Below, in pieces: positions 28,608 through 37,500 of a DNA stretch of 64,000 bases (position 1 is the first letter of the stretch; each line of letters begins with the position of its first letter). The translations under genes and the position numbers were made by a program. The stretch is from Ga0077555 sp046154645 (GTDB taxonomy: Bacteria; Pseudomonadota; Alphaproteobacteria; Rhizobiales; Hyphomicrobiaceae). The stretch spans positions 124,001 to 188,000 of the forward strand of contig JBJXDZ010000004.1 of assembly GCA_046154645.1 (NCBI GenBank), written 5' to 3'. The notes below the pieces were generated by a model, which made no database searches, was not told the DNA's origin, and saw only the letters and a list, made by a program, of their open reading frames with translations.

Positions 28608-29555
28608 TCAGCCGATCGTCGTGATCGCCTTGCCGGTCTTGGTTGCGAGGCGCGCGAGGAAAAGATCGAGCTCCGCCACGTCGTCGGCGTCGAGCTTTGG
28701 GCCGGGTGCGCGGACGGCAGCTGAACCAATGGCGCCACGGCGGCGCAGGATTTCCTTGCGGATGGCGAGGCCGATGCCCGGCTGGAACTCGTGGCGCAAC
28801 AGCGGCAGATAGAGATCGTAGAGATCCTCGGCGGCGTCGGCTTGTCCAGCGGCGAAGAGATTGTGCATGGCGACCAACATGTCCGGGAAAGCGAAGCCGG
28901 TCATGGCGCCGTCGGCGCCGCGGCGATACTCCTGCGGCAGGTGGATGCCGCCGTTGCCGCACATGATCGAGACGCGGCGGTGCGCGCGGCCATCGAGCTT
29001 GCGGCGGATCTCGCTGAGCTTGCGCAAGCCCGGTGCGTCCTCGTGCTTGAACATGACGATCTGGGGGAACGCATCGACCAGCGCCACGAAGCAGCCGGCG
29101 GAGAAATACACGCCCGAAAGCTGCGGGTAGTCCTGCACGCAAACGGGAATCGAGGGGCCGAGCGCCTTCAACATGCCCGTCATGTAGGCGGTCACGGCCT
29201 CGTCGGTCTTGAGGCCGGAGATCGGCATGGCCATGACACCGGCTGCACCGGCCTCCATGGCGCCGGACGCCAGCTTGACCAGCTGCGAGGTGCCGGGATT
29301 GGTGACGCCGACGATGACGGGCATGCGGCCGCGGGCGGCGGTGATGAAACGCTTGGCGACCGCCATGGTTTCGCTCTCGGAGAGCTTCTGGAATTCGCCC
29401 ATGACGCCGAGAATGGTCATGCCGTGGCAGCCGCAGCGCACGTAGAACTCGACGAGACTGTCGATGCTGGCGTCATCGATGCGGCCATCGTCCTGGAACG
29501 GCGTGGCGGCGATGACGTAGACGCCCCGGGCGTCGGCGGTGAGTTTGGGCGACAT
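28608..29555 (-). CDS. Dihydrodipicolinate synthase/N-acetylneuraminate lyase family protein
   Basis: Class I (Schiff-base) aldolase family enzyme, 315 aa. The catalytic Lys is in PQIVMFKHEDAPG, the general-acid Tyr in VCVQDYPQLSG, and the N-terminal GVMGEFQKLSESE matches the family's GTTGE region with Val-Met replacing Thr-Thr. That change argues against true DapA and for lysis or dehydration of another 2-oxo acid. Start at 29555 has GGAG 8 bases upstream. It lies 19 bp after folD in the unit yggT-DUF167-folD-this gene; no metabolic link is obvious. Confidence 0.85.
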   Translation of the reverse strand: MSPKLTADARGVYVIAATPFQDDGRIDDASIDSLVEFYVRCGCHGMTILGVMGEFQKLSESETMAVAKRFITAARGRMPVIVGVTNPGTSQLVKLASGAMEAGAAGVMAMPISGLKTDEAVTAYMTGMLKALGPSIPVCVQDYPQLSGVYFSAGCFVALVDAFPQIVMFKHEDAPGLRKLSEIRRKLDGRAHRRVSIMCGNGGIHLPQEYRRGADGAMTGFAFPDMLVAMHNLFAAGQADAAEDLYDLYLPLLRHEFQPGIGLAIRKEILRRRGAIGSAAVRAPGPKLDADDVAELDLFLARLATKTGKAITTIG

Positions 29556-29574
29556 GGTGGGCTCCGGCAAAGCT

Positions 29575-30441
29575 TCAGGTGGTGGCGCTGCGCGTGGCGG
29601 CCTGCAGCGTGTTGGCGAGCAGGCAGGCGATGGTCATCGGCCCGACGCCACCGGGCACCGGCGTGATGGCGCCAGCCACGGCGACGGCTTCATCATAGGC
29701 GACATCGCCGACGAGACGCGTCTTGCCGCCGCCCGCATCGATCCGGTTGATGCCGACGTCGATGACGGTGGCTCCGGGCTTGATCCAATCGCCGCGCACC
29801 ATGTTGGGTCGCCCAACTGCCGCAACCACGAGATCGGCGCGGCGGACCACGCCGGCCAGATCACGCGTGCGCGAGTGGGCAATCGTGACCGTGGCGTCCT
29901 CGGCGAGCAGCAATTGCGCGACGGGTTTGCCGACGATGTTCGAGCGACCGATGACCACGGCTTCGAGGCCCTTGAGGGAGGCGTGCACCGAGCGCGCCAG
30001 CTTGATGCAGCCAAGCGGCGTACAGGGGACGAGGGCGGTCTCTCCCGTTGCCAGCCGGCCGACGTTGATGGGATGAAAGCCGTCGACATCCTTCTCGGGC
30101 GCGATGGCCTCGATGACGGCGGTGGCGCGGATGTGGGCTGGCAGCGGCAACTGCACGAGAATGCCATGGACGGTGGAGTCGGCGTTGAGCTTGCCAATCA
30201 GCGCCAGCAACTCGGCTTCGCTCGTCGATGGGCTCAGTTTGGTTTCGAAGGAGCGCATGCCGCATTCGACGGTCTGGCGCGCCTTGTTGCGCACATAGAC
30301 CTCGCTGGCGGGATCATGGCCAACCAGCACCACGGCAAGGCCTGGTGTGATTCCCTTGGCTGTGAGGGCTGCGACACCGGCGGCAACGTCCCGGCGCAGG
30401 GCTTCCGCGATTGCCTTGCCGTCGATGATGCGGGCAGCCAT
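29575..30441 (-). CDS. folD: Methylenetetrahydrofolate dehydrogenase/cyclohydrolase
   Basis: Cytosolic bifunctional one-carbon enzyme interconverting 5,10-methylene-, methenyl- and 10-formyl-tetrahydrofolate. The 288 residues include the catalytic Lys region EVYVRNKARQTVECGM, the signature GILVQLPLP, the NADP-binding VIGRSNIVGKPVAQLL and the C-terminal PVPGGVGPMTIACLL. Typical length. Located 15 bp downstream of the DUF167 gene on the same strand. Confidence 0.96.
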   Translation of the reverse strand: MAARIIDGKAIAEALRRDVAAGVAALTAKGITPGLAVVLVGHDPASEVYVRNKARQTVECGMRSFETKLSPSTSEAELLALIGKLNADSTVHGILVQLPLPAHIRATAVIEAIAPEKDVDGFHPINVGRLATGETALVPCTPLGCIKLARSVHASLKGLEAVVIGRSNIVGKPVAQLLLAEDATVTIAHSRTRDLAGVVRRADLVVAAVGRPNMVRGDWIKPGATVIDVGINRIDAGGGKTRLVGDVAYDEAVAVAGAITPVPGGVGPMTIACLLANTLQAATRSATT

Positions 30442-30456
30442 TGGGTCCTCCGAACG

Positions 30457-30792
30457 CTAGCGGGTCATTGCAAGCAGCGCGGCCACCTTGGCTGCCAGGG
30501 CACCGGCATCGCCTGTCACCGTGACGCGCTTGATACGGGATTTGGCGCCGCTGGTCACGGCAACGGTGCCTTTGGCAACACCCAGCCAGTTGGCGACCAG
30601 CGCCTCCAGGGCGGCGTTGGCGCGGCCGTCCTCGGGAACGGCGCGGACGTGAGCCTTGAGGGCCAAGCCCTCGGCGGTGGCTTCGCTGCCGGCGACCGCA
30701 TCGCGCGATGATTTGGGTGTCAGGCGCACACGCAACGCAACGCCGTCGGCAACCGGCCGGCAGAGCGGGTCGGATGTCGCCGGCGCCGCCAT
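30457..30792 (-). CDS. DUF167 family protein (YggU-like)
   Basis: Small soluble protein, 111 aa, of the DUF167/YggU family. Core motifs are LRVRLTPKSSRDAV, LKAHVRAVPEDGRANAALEALVANWLGV and VTSGAKSRIKRVTV. Its ATG overlaps the yggT stop by one base (TGATG), the classic YggT-YggU coupling. Biochemical role unknown. Confidence 0.93.
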   Translation of the reverse strand: MAAPATSDPLCRPVADGVALRVRLTPKSSRDAVAGSEATAEGLALKAHVRAVPEDGRANAALEALVANWLGVAKGTVAVTSGAKSRIKRVTVTGDAGALAAKVAALLAMTR

Positions 30793-31094
30793 CACACGCG
30801 GGGCAGCAGTTCGTACTCGATGATGTAGCGCAGGAACAGGAGCGCAAAGATCAGCACCATCGGCGACAAATCGATGCCGCGCAGGTTCGGCAGCAGGCGC
30901 GACATGAGGCGGCGGATCGGGTTCAGCAACGGCTCGGTGATGGCGTTGATGGCGTTCCAGATGGTGCGAACGACGTTGTTCTGCCCATTGATGACGTTGA
31001 ACGCGAGCAGCCAGCTCATCACCGCACCGGCAACAATCAGGTAAATGAAGAACTGGATGATCACCTGATCAAAGAACAGCAAGATACCCCGCAT
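30792..31094 (-). CDS. YggT family membrane protein
   Basis: 100-residue inner-membrane protein with two membrane segments (residues about 8-28 and 75-95). The signature is ITEPLLNPIRRLMSRLLPNLRGIDLSPMV, where family members carry EPxLxPIRRxLP and DxSP. Start at 31094 with GGAG 5 bases upstream; the open frame to 31139 adds 15 atypical residues. Family members are implicated in osmotic tolerance and division-site organisation in some bacteria, but no precise role is known. Confidence 0.93.
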   Translation of the reverse strand: MRGILLFFDQVIIQFFIYLIVAGAVMSWLLAFNVINGQNNVVRTIWNAINAITEPLLNPIRRLMSRLLPNLRGIDLSPMVLIFALLFLRYIIEYELLPRV

Positions 31095-31177
31095 TCGCGC
31101 TCCGTTCGGTCTGGTCCCATTGGCCAAGGTCTGCGGCAAGCTCTAGACGGTGCCGCCTCGCCCCGCAAGGCTTGGTC

Positions 31178-32125
31178 TCAGGGGCTCTTGCAGCGGGGGT
31201 TGTCCTTGCCCCAGCTCTGGCAATAGAGGCGGCGGGCGCGGGTGTCGGAGGCGGGCACAGGGCACTCGGCGCGCTTCTCCTGGCAGGTGAGCACCTGACG
31301 TGCCATGCCGACAGCGAGGCCGGTCATGGAATGCTGGAATTCCTGCTTGTTGCTGACGGCATCCTGGCGGTAGTGCCGATAGGTCTCGGTGTCAGGCTCG
31401 GCCATGAAGATGCGTTGCAGCCGGGTCAGCGGGTCGAGATCCTCGTAGGTATGCACGATCAGGGCCTTGTCGTAAGGCTCGGCCAAGCGGAATTGGTTGG
31501 ACACGACGGAGGAATTGAATACGGCTGCCGACACACAGGGGTAGGAATAGGCGATATGCTTGGCAATGCCACCGCCGAGCGAATGGCCTGCTGTGATGAA
31601 GCTGACCTTGCGGCCCTTGGCGGCGGCGTAGGCCTGCTTGCGGGTGGCCTGGAACACCAGCCGGGCCTCGTCGTACTCGGTCGAAATGGGCAGCCAGGCG
31701 AGGAGCCACGACGCGTTGGCGAGCCAGTCGGAGGCATCGAGGCTTTCGGTGCCGCGCAGCACGGTGAGCACCGTCAGGCGATTGGCCTCCTCGCGATGAT
31801 AAACGCGAAAGGCGAGGCCGCTCCTGTCCCAGGTGCCGACCTGCTTCCATTCGGGGCTGTGCTTGTCGAGCGTGAAGCCCTTGGGCTGGCCATTGCTGTA
31901 GACGTTGAGGCTGGCGACGGCATAGGCCAGATAATCGTTGGCCGCGATACGACGCTGGTAGGCGGTTTTGGGATAAACGGGCAGCGGCGGCGCTTCGCAG
32001 TGCTGCGTTTCATTGGAGGCAATGGCCAAGGCGGAGCGCGGCACTTTCGGGCGGACGTGGGTCAGGGTGACGGCAACAAGAATGGCGACCGCCAGCGTGG
32101 CCAAGATCTTGATCAGCTTGCGCAT
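31178..32125 (-). CDS. Lipase family (class 3-like) alpha/beta hydrolase, exported
   Basis: 315-residue protein with an N-terminal hydrophobic signal or anchor (LIKILATLAVAILVAVTL) and a lipase nucleophile elbow ITAGHSLGGGIAKH. VLRGTESLDASDWLAN corresponds to the oxyanion-side RGT motif of class 3 lipases. A C-terminal Cys-rich tail (CQEKRAECPVPA, CQSWGKDNPRC) may form disulphides in the periplasm. Start at 32125 with GGAG upstream. Substrate unknown; it could equally be a phospholipase or esterase. Confidence 0.82.
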   Translation of the reverse strand: MRKLIKILATLAVAILVAVTLTHVRPKVPRSALAIASNETQHCEAPPLPVYPKTAYQRRIAANDYLAYAVASLNVYSNGQPKGFTLDKHSPEWKQVGTWDRSGLAFRVYHREEANRLTVLTVLRGTESLDASDWLANASWLLAWLPISTEYDEARLVFQATRKQAYAAAKGRKVSFITAGHSLGGGIAKHIAYSYPCVSAAVFNSSVVSNQFRLAEPYDKALIVHTYEDLDPLTRLQRIFMAEPDTETYRHYRQDAVSNKQEFQHSMTGLAVGMARQVLTCQEKRAECPVPASDTRARRLYCQSWGKDNPRCKSP

Positions 32126-32776
32126 AGGTCGTCTCTCCAGCCTTGTTCGGGGAAGGGCAACGCGCGCCGCGCGCGGACCGGGCTTGGGGGCTGCATGGTG
32201 GCAGGTCACGTACGCGGAGCAAGGCACGCTTTGAGCACGGGCCGCAGCTTGCGTCCACCCATGTGCCGCGACGGATGGCGACGCTCGCCTGACCTGTGGG
32301 CAACTCCGCCGCCAAAGGCCGAACAGAATGTGAGATTTGGCACGCCGTCTTGCATATCGAATTCGGTTGACAAAATGTCGCAATGGATGCAGCATTCAAG
32401 CATACCAACAATGGAGGTCTAGGAAAATGCTACCACCGGGCAGTCCCAGGCCGTCCTGCGAGCAAGACAACGCTAGTCGTGGCGTTGGACGGCATCTCAG
32501 AAAATTCGGAAGTACTGTAGCAACTCGTGCTGATCTACTGGAGATGATCTGGACTGGACGAGCGCGTGTATGCCAGCGTCGTGATGGACCGATGCGGCCT
32601 GTGCTTGGGAAGACGGATCTAATCTGGACGGACCAACGCTGAGGTGCAGTCGCCCAAAGCTCAGGGCAGGGCAGCCGCGGCAACCAATGTCCGCTTCGCA
32701 CAGCGCCGCTGGTGGTACGCCACGCACGGCACGACCGCGAGCAAGGACTGACCGCATATCGCCCGCAAGAAAATGG
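32126..32776. other. Long intergenic region without recognised gene
   Basis: About 650 bp in front of the lipase gene. The central part (about 32330-32600) looks less GC-rich than its surroundings. Several overlapping frames of 60-145 codons exist on both strands, but none has a recognisable domain. A TTGACA occurs at 32367 without a good -10. It may hold a promoter region, a decayed gene or an unrecognised small RNA. Confidence 0.5.
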
Positions 32777-32803
32777 AGCCCGGTGGATCCCTCCTGCCGG
32801 GCT
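32777..32803 (-). terminator. Rho-independent terminator after the YcgN gene
   Basis: AGCCCGG (32777-32783) pairs with CCGGGCT (32797-32803). Read on the minus strand the stem is followed by CCATTTTCTT, 42 bp after the YcgN-family stop codon. Confidence 0.6.
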
Positions 32804-32844
32804 TCTTCGCGTCTGGTGCGCCCGAGCGGCCAATCAGGGTGGCG

Positions 32845-33303
32845 CTACTTGAGCTTACCGTCGTCGGTGATGATGTAGCGCCAGTAGTTTTCCAGCTTCA
32901 CGCCCTTTTCCGAGCGGGCCCAGCCGCGCACCGAGATCCCGGCCTCATGCACGGTGTCGGGGGAGCCGGACACCAGCGGGTGCCACCAGGCAAGATCGCG
33001 GCCTTCCGCGACCAGGCGATAGCCGCACGTGGCCGGGAGCCAGCTCAGGGACCGGGCCTGGGCCGGGTCGATCTGGATGCAATCCGGCATCAGTGCCTTG
33101 CGATTGGTGTAGTCGGAGCAGCGACAGGTGCCGATATCCAGCAGGCCGCAGGCCAGCTTGGTGAGGTGGATCTCGCCCGAGTCCTCGTCCTCGAGCTTGT
33201 TCAGGCAACAGCGGCCACAGCCGTCGCAGAGCGATTCCCACTCGGTAGCGTTCATCTCCTCCAGTTGCTTGACGCGCCAGAAGGGCGGATCCGGTCGGTG
33301 CAA
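32845..33303 (-). CDS. YcgN family cysteine-cluster protein
   Basis: 152-residue soluble protein with the cluster CDGCGRCC (C26, C29, C32, C33) near the N-terminus and further cysteines at LACGLLDIGTCRCSDY and PDC. This arrangement, with WWHPLVSGSPDTVHEAGISV near the C-terminus, is diagnostic of the YcgN/UPF0260 family. The cysteines suggest metal or iron-sulphur binding; function is not established. It is divergent from the penicillin-binding protein gene. Confidence 0.92.
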   Translation of the reverse strand: MHRPDPPFWRVKQLEEMNATEWESLCDGCGRCCLNKLEDEDSGEIHLTKLACGLLDIGTCRCSDYTNRKALMPDCIQIDPAQARSLSWLPATCGYRLVAEGRDLAWWHPLVSGSPDTVHEAGISVRGWARSEKGVKLENYWRYIITDDGKLK

Positions 33304-33432
33304 AGTGTCCCCTCGCGCTGCTGCAGACGTTGGTGATAAATAACCACAATTGCGAGGTCACTTCGATTCGTCATTTTGCGTATCCCCCGCTTGGGCGCAG
33401 AATGCGGGTGCGGCCGGCACAGGAGCAGCGGC

Positions 33433-35820
33433 GTGAAGGACTGGTTCTCGAAGCAACAACAGCGCGGCGCCGTGCGACGGCGGCTCGGCGATTTCGATTC
33501 CTGGCTCGATTCGAGCCTGGCTGGCTCCTGGCACAACATGCAGGACCGCTGGAATGCCGCATCGAGCTTCTTTGCCCGCTTTCGCCTGTCGGGCTGGAAG
33601 CGGATGGTCAACGAGGCCGCGTCCGAGAGCGTGACGCTACTGGCCGGCGGTCTGGTGGTCATGTATGCGCTGGCGATCCCGGCCTTCCTGGAGATCGACG
33701 AGTCGAAGGCACTATCGACCGGCAAGTACAGCGTCAAGTTTCTCGACCGGCATGGCAAGGAGATCGGCCAGCGCGGCATCCTGCACAACGACTCGATCCC
33801 GCTCGAGGACATTCCCGAGCATTTGATCCAGGCCACGCTGGCGACCGAAGATCGACGGTTCTTCGAGCATTTCGGTGTCGACGTCATCGGCACCTTCCGG
33901 GCCCTGGCGACCAACATCAATGCCGGCGAGACGGTGCAGGGCGGCTCGACGCTGACGCAGCAGCTGGCCAAGAACCTGTTCCTGTCCTCGGAACGCTCGC
34001 TGACGCGCAAGATCAAGGAGCTGTTCCTCGCTTTCTGGCTGGAGGCGCGCTACACCAAGCGCGAGATCCTCAAGCTCTATTTCGACCGCGCCTATATGGG
34101 CGGCGGCACGTTCGGCGTCGAAGCGGCAGCGCAGTTCTACTTCGGCAAGTCGGTGCGCGACGTCAATCTGGCCGAGGCGGCCATGATGGCGGGCCTGTTC
34201 AAGGCGCCGACCAAGTTCGCCCCCCACGTCGACCTCGGTGCGTCGCGGGCGCGGGCCAATGACGTGCTCTCGAACCTGGTTGAAGCCGGCTTCATGACGG
34301 CAGGCCAGGTGCACGCTGCCCGTCTCAATCCGGCCAAGCCGATCGAGACGCGGCTGCCCTACAGCCCGGACTGGTATCTCGACTGGGCCTTCGAGGAGAT
34401 CCAGCGGGTTGCGGAAGGCCGCGGCCATTTCGTCATCACCGCGCGCACGACCATCGATCTCGGTCTGCAGCAGGCGGCGGAGCAGGCGCTGATCTCAACC
34501 TTGCGCCAGCAGGGCAAGCAGATGAACGCGCGCTCGGGAGCACTGGTGGCGATGGAGCCGGATGGCGCCGTGCGGGCGCTGGTCGGGGGCACCGACTACG
34601 GCGAGAGCCAATTCAACCGCGCCACCCACGCGCGCCGGCAGCCCGGCTCGTCGTTCAAGCTCTACGTCTATGCCAACGCCGTGGAGCGCGGCCTCAATCC
34701 GAAGTCGGTGGTGCGTGACAATTCCGTGAGCTGCGGCAATTGGAGCCCGAAGAACTACGACGGCAGCACGGGCGGCGGCGGCAGTCTGTCGCTCGGCGTC
34801 GCGTTCGCCAAGTCGCTGAATACGGTGGCCGTTGATCTGTCGCTGAAATACGACCGCGACAACGTCGTCGAGATGACGCAGCGGCTCGGCGTCCAAGGCG
34901 TCAAGAAGACCTGCTCCATGGCGCTGGGAGACGGCGGCATCACGCCGCTGCAGCACACGGCAGCCTTTGGCACGTTTGCCAACGGCGGCCGCCTGACGAC
35001 GCCCTACGCCATTCTCGAAATCACCAACTCGCGCGGCGAGGTGATCTACAGCCGGGACCAGCATGAGCCGCCGGCGCCGCAGGTTATCAATGTGCGGCAT
35101 GCCGAGTTCATGAATCAGATGATGCACATGGTGGTGACCGAGGGGACAGGCAAGAAGGCGCAACTCGATTTCACCTACACAGCCGGCAAGACCGGCACCT
35201 CGTCGAGCTATCGCGATGCCTGGTTCGTCGGCTTCAGTGGTGCCTATGTGACAGGGGTGTGGATCGGCAACGACGACTTCCGGCCAATGGGCAATGTCAC
35301 CGGTGGCAGCATTCCAGCCGTGGTCTGGCAAGGGTTCATGTCGGTGGCACATTCGTCGATGGATATCCCGCAGATCCCGGGCCTGCCCTTGCATCCAACG
35401 CAAGTGGCGGAGCGTCAGCGGCTCGAGGAGCTCAAGCGCCAGCAGCCGCAGGTCGCCCAGCCGGCGGCGCAGGCAGCGGGCCAGCAGAAGCGGGTGAGCC
35501 TGATGAGCGACCAGGCCCGCTCGGCGCTGAAGCGGGTGTCGTCAGCCATGCGCATGGCTGCCGGCATCGCGGTGCCGCCGGAGCCGGAAGCGGTGCCGGC
35601 CCCCGCTGCCACACAGCCGGCTGCTGCCGCGCCACCGGCCGCAGCGCCGCCTGTGGCGCCGCCCGCCACGCAAGGGACGCCGCGCCCGGCCGTGGCGCCA
35701 TCGGGACGTCAGCCGGTGCCTTCGAGCGGGACGCCGCCGGGTGCAGCGCCGGCGCCACAGACACAGCCGCCAGGGCGGCCGAAACGGGCGGAAGGGCCTC
35801 CCGGGGTGGTGCGGCAATAG
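33433..35820 (+). CDS. Class A penicillin-binding protein (PBP1A family)
   Basis: Bifunctional peptidoglycan synthase. One membrane anchor (residues about 67-86) precedes a GT51 glycosyltransferase domain with Glu139 in ATEDRRFF, QGGSTLTQQLAKN and RKIKELFLAFWLE. The transpeptidase domain carries S406xxK409 (SSFK), S461LN and K586TG. The tail from about residue 655 is low-complexity, rich in Pro, Ala and Gln. A GTG at 33433 with AGGAG 8 bases upstream is preferred over an upstream start at 33376 that adds odd residues. Length 795 aa. Followed by the DUF1214 and DUF1254 genes. Confidence 0.94.
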   Translation: MKDWFSKQQQRGAVRRRLGDFDSWLDSSLAGSWHNMQDRWNAASSFFARFRLSGWKRMVNEAASESVTLLAGGLVVMYALAIPAFLEIDESKALSTGKYSVKFLDRHGKEIGQRGILHNDSIPLEDIPEHLIQATLATEDRRFFEHFGVDVIGTFRALATNINAGETVQGGSTLTQQLAKNLFLSSERSLTRKIKELFLAFWLEARYTKREILKLYFDRAYMGGGTFGVEAAAQFYFGKSVRDVNLAEAAMMAGLFKAPTKFAPHVDLGASRARANDVLSNLVEAGFMTAGQVHAARLNPAKPIETRLPYSPDWYLDWAFEEIQRVAEGRGHFVITARTTIDLGLQQAAEQALISTLRQQGKQMNARSGALVAMEPDGAVRALVGGTDYGESQFNRATHARRQPGSSFKLYVYANAVERGLNPKSVVRDNSVSCGNWSPKNYDGSTGGGGSLSLGVAFAKSLNTVAVDLSLKYDRDNVVEMTQRLGVQGVKKTCSMALGDGGITPLQHTAAFGTFANGGRLTTPYAILEITNSRGEVIYSRDQHEPPAPQVINVRHAEFMNQMMHMVVTEGTGKKAQLDFTYTAGKTGTSSSYRDAWFVGFSGAYVTGVWIGNDDFRPMGNVTGGSIPAVVWQGFMSVAHSSMDIPQIPGLPLHPTQVAERQRLEELKRQQPQVAQPAAQAAGQQKRVSLMSDQARSALKRVSSAMRMAAGIAVPPEPEAVPAPAATQPAAAAPPAAAPPVAPPATQGTPRPAVAPSGRQPVPSSGTPPGAAPAPQTQPPGRPKRAEGPPGVVRQ

Positions 35821-35938
35821 CCGTGCAGACGCCGGCGGTGTTTCAACCGCGGCTCAGGCGGCCGGTGCCGGCACAGGTTCCAAGTGCGGCTCGGCTGTCA
35901 CGGCAGACCGAGCGGGCTGCAACAACACGAGGTTTTTG

Positions 35939-36499
35939 GTGATCGCCAACGTCGTCATGTTCGTCCTGGTCGCCATTGTCGGTGGCCTTACCTCGTCATG
36001 GTACATGATCGAGAAGGGCTCACTGCTGACCACGCGCAAGCAAGGTCCTTGGGTGACGTGGACCGCGGCCGGGCGCGCCGACGCAGATCCCTATACACGG
36101 GCGCACTTCTTGCGGCGGGGCACCTTGCCGGTGTCCTCGGCCCTGGCGCAGACCTACCAGGCCATCACCGATAGCGATGGCAATGCGCTGTTCTCCTCGT
36201 GCGAGTACGTGGTCGAAGGCATCGAGCCCGACGCGGCGTTCTGGAGTCTTGCGGTGTTCGACGATCGCGGCCGTCTGATCCCCAACCCAGCGGAGCGCTA
36301 CAGTTTCAATAGCGCCAATCTGCTGCGGACGCCCGGTGGACAGTTCGGCGTCACGCTGTCGCGCAGCGCACGGCCCGGCAACTGGCTGCCGACCGGTGGC
36401 GGCGGACGGCTGGCCCTGCAGCTGCGCATCGAAGAGCCCAAGGGTGGTGATCGGGCCAATCTGATCATGCCTGTCATCAGGAGGACGGCATGCCGGTGA
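35939..36499 (+). CDS. DUF1214 domain protein
   Basis: 186-residue membrane-anchored protein. An N-terminal membrane helix (IANVVMFVLVAIVGGLTSSWYMI) is followed by a DUF1214 domain, seen in NALFSSCEYVVEGIEPDAAFWSLAVFDDRGRLIPNP and the C-terminal LALQLRIEEP. A GTG at 35939 with GAGG 6 bases upstream is the likely start; the frame stays open to 35741 but overlaps the PBP gene with low-complexity residues. It overlaps the DUF1254 gene by 10 bases. The two families often sit together; function unknown. Confidence 0.82.
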   Translation: MIANVVMFVLVAIVGGLTSSWYMIEKGSLLTTRKQGPWVTWTAAGRADADPYTRAHFLRRGTLPVSSALAQTYQAITDSDGNALFSSCEYVVEGIEPDAAFWSLAVFDDRGRLIPNPAERYSFNSANLLRTPGGQFGVTLSRSARPGNWLPTGGGGRLALQLRIEEPKGGDRANLIMPVIRRTACR

Positions 36500-37065
36500 C
36501 GGTCGATTGGATGCGGCGCTTGAGTTGGCAGGCCTTGGCGGTCGCCTTCGTGGCGGGCGGCATCGTGCATATCGTGGCGACGCTGGTGATCCCCCAGTTC
36601 GCCAGGGCCAGCGCCTTCCAGCGGATCTCAGCGGGCCTGCCGTTCAATGTGCTCCGCGTGCTGCCGCCGGCATCGCCCGAGCTGACGGTGCTGCCCTTTC
36701 TTGCCGCCGACGAGCGCATTGCCGTATGCCGGTTCAATGTCGCGAGTGGCCCTGTCGATATCGCCGCTGTGCTGCCAGACAAGGGTTGGACGCTCGGCCT
36801 CTATACGGCCAGCGGTGACAACTTCTATGTGGTGCCGGCGCAGGATCTGCGGCGCTTCGAATTGGTGCTGACGCTTGTGCCGGCGCAGGATCGCTATTTC
36901 GGGTTCCTGAACATGGGGCGGCAGGCGGATACGTCGGCGTCGCAGATCTCTGTGCCGAGCAATGAAGGGTTCATGATTGTGCGCGGCACGGTGCGCAGCC
37001 GCTCACATGCGGCGGAGACCGAGTATGCGTTGCATCAGGCCCGCTGTGCGCCGCGCCAGCCGTGA
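36490..37065 (+). CDS. DUF1254 domain protein
   Basis: 191-residue protein with one N-terminal membrane segment (WQALAVAFVAGGIVHIVATLVI) and a short DUF1254-like domain (DERIAVCRFNVASGPVDIAAVLPDKGWTLGLYTASGDNFYVVPAQD). Coupled to the DUF1214 gene by a 10-base overlap, so they probably form a complex or act on the same substrate. Assignment to DUF1254 rests on this pairing and overall pattern; no enzymatic role is known. Confidence 0.78.
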   Translation: MPVTVDWMRRLSWQALAVAFVAGGIVHIVATLVIPQFARASAFQRISAGLPFNVLRVLPPASPELTVLPFLAADERIAVCRFNVASGPVDIAAVLPDKGWTLGLYTASGDNFYVVPAQDLRRFELVLTLVPAQDRYFGFLNMGRQADTSASQISVPSNEGFMIVRGTVRSRSHAAETEYALHQARCAPRQP

Positions 37066-37115
37066 CTGGGCGTCCGTTTCGCAGGCCGTTGCTTGTGCCG
37101 ACGTCGCAGCGGCAG

Positions 37116-37298
37116 TTATTCCACCAGCCGCAGCGTGTCGCGCTCGGGAACCTTGGCGCTATCTGACGAAGGCGCGTCTTCCCATCGCTCGTAGCGAATA
37201 CCGGGAAAGATCACGATCTCGGCCGCCTTGCGCCGGCGTTTGCTGCGCGGCGGTGCGGTCGGTGTGGATTTGACTCGGAACTCGAGGATGTCGGCCAT
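37116..37298 (-). CDS. Small conserved-looking hypothetical protein
   Basis: 60-residue basic protein beginning MADILEFRVKS with a lysine/arginine-rich centre and AEIVIFPGIRYERW. Start at 37298 has GGAGG 9 bases upstream; an in-frame ATG at 37388 is less likely. No domain recognised. A TTAA-N7-TTAA site lies about 104 bp upstream, suggesting cell-cycle control by CtrA. Confidence 0.65.
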   Translation of the reverse strand: MADILEFRVKSTPTAPPRSKRRRKAAEIVIFPGIRYERWEDAPSSDSAKVPERDTLRLVE

Positions 37299-37401
37299 GG
37301 GACGCCCCCTCCGGCGGCTGGCATGTTCAGTGCCTGATTCTGCGGCGGCTGCGGAGTCCGGCGACGCAGTGTCATCGGGACGCATCACAGCCGATCGCCG
37401 G

Positions 37402-37416
37402 TTAATGACTGGTTAA
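37402..37416. promoter_or_regulatory. Candidate CtrA-binding site (TTAA-N7-TTAA)
   Basis: TTAA at 37402-37405 and TTAA at 37413-37416 separated by exactly seven bases (TGACTGG), followed by C. This is the full consensus of the alphaproteobacterial cell-cycle regulator CtrA. It sits upstream of the 60-codon minus-strand gene and downstream of the DUF1491 gene's stop. Confidence 0.5.
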
Positions 37417-37500
37417 CGGGTTGCGGGTGGTTGATGCGGCGTGTCTTTCCGGTTACGGAAGACTTGCCGATGGAGTGGGTGGAATCTGGAGCGCGTGGTC

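Noticed and set aside
32367..32395. TTGACA at 32367 as promoter of a hidden plus-strand gene
   Set aside because: The sequence 17-18 bases downstream is not a plausible -10, and no convincing gene follows.
31172..32422. 416-codon plus-strand frame opposite the lipase gene
   Set aside because: Gly/Ala-rich shadow with no motif; the minus-strand lipase has a GHSLGG elbow and a signal segment.
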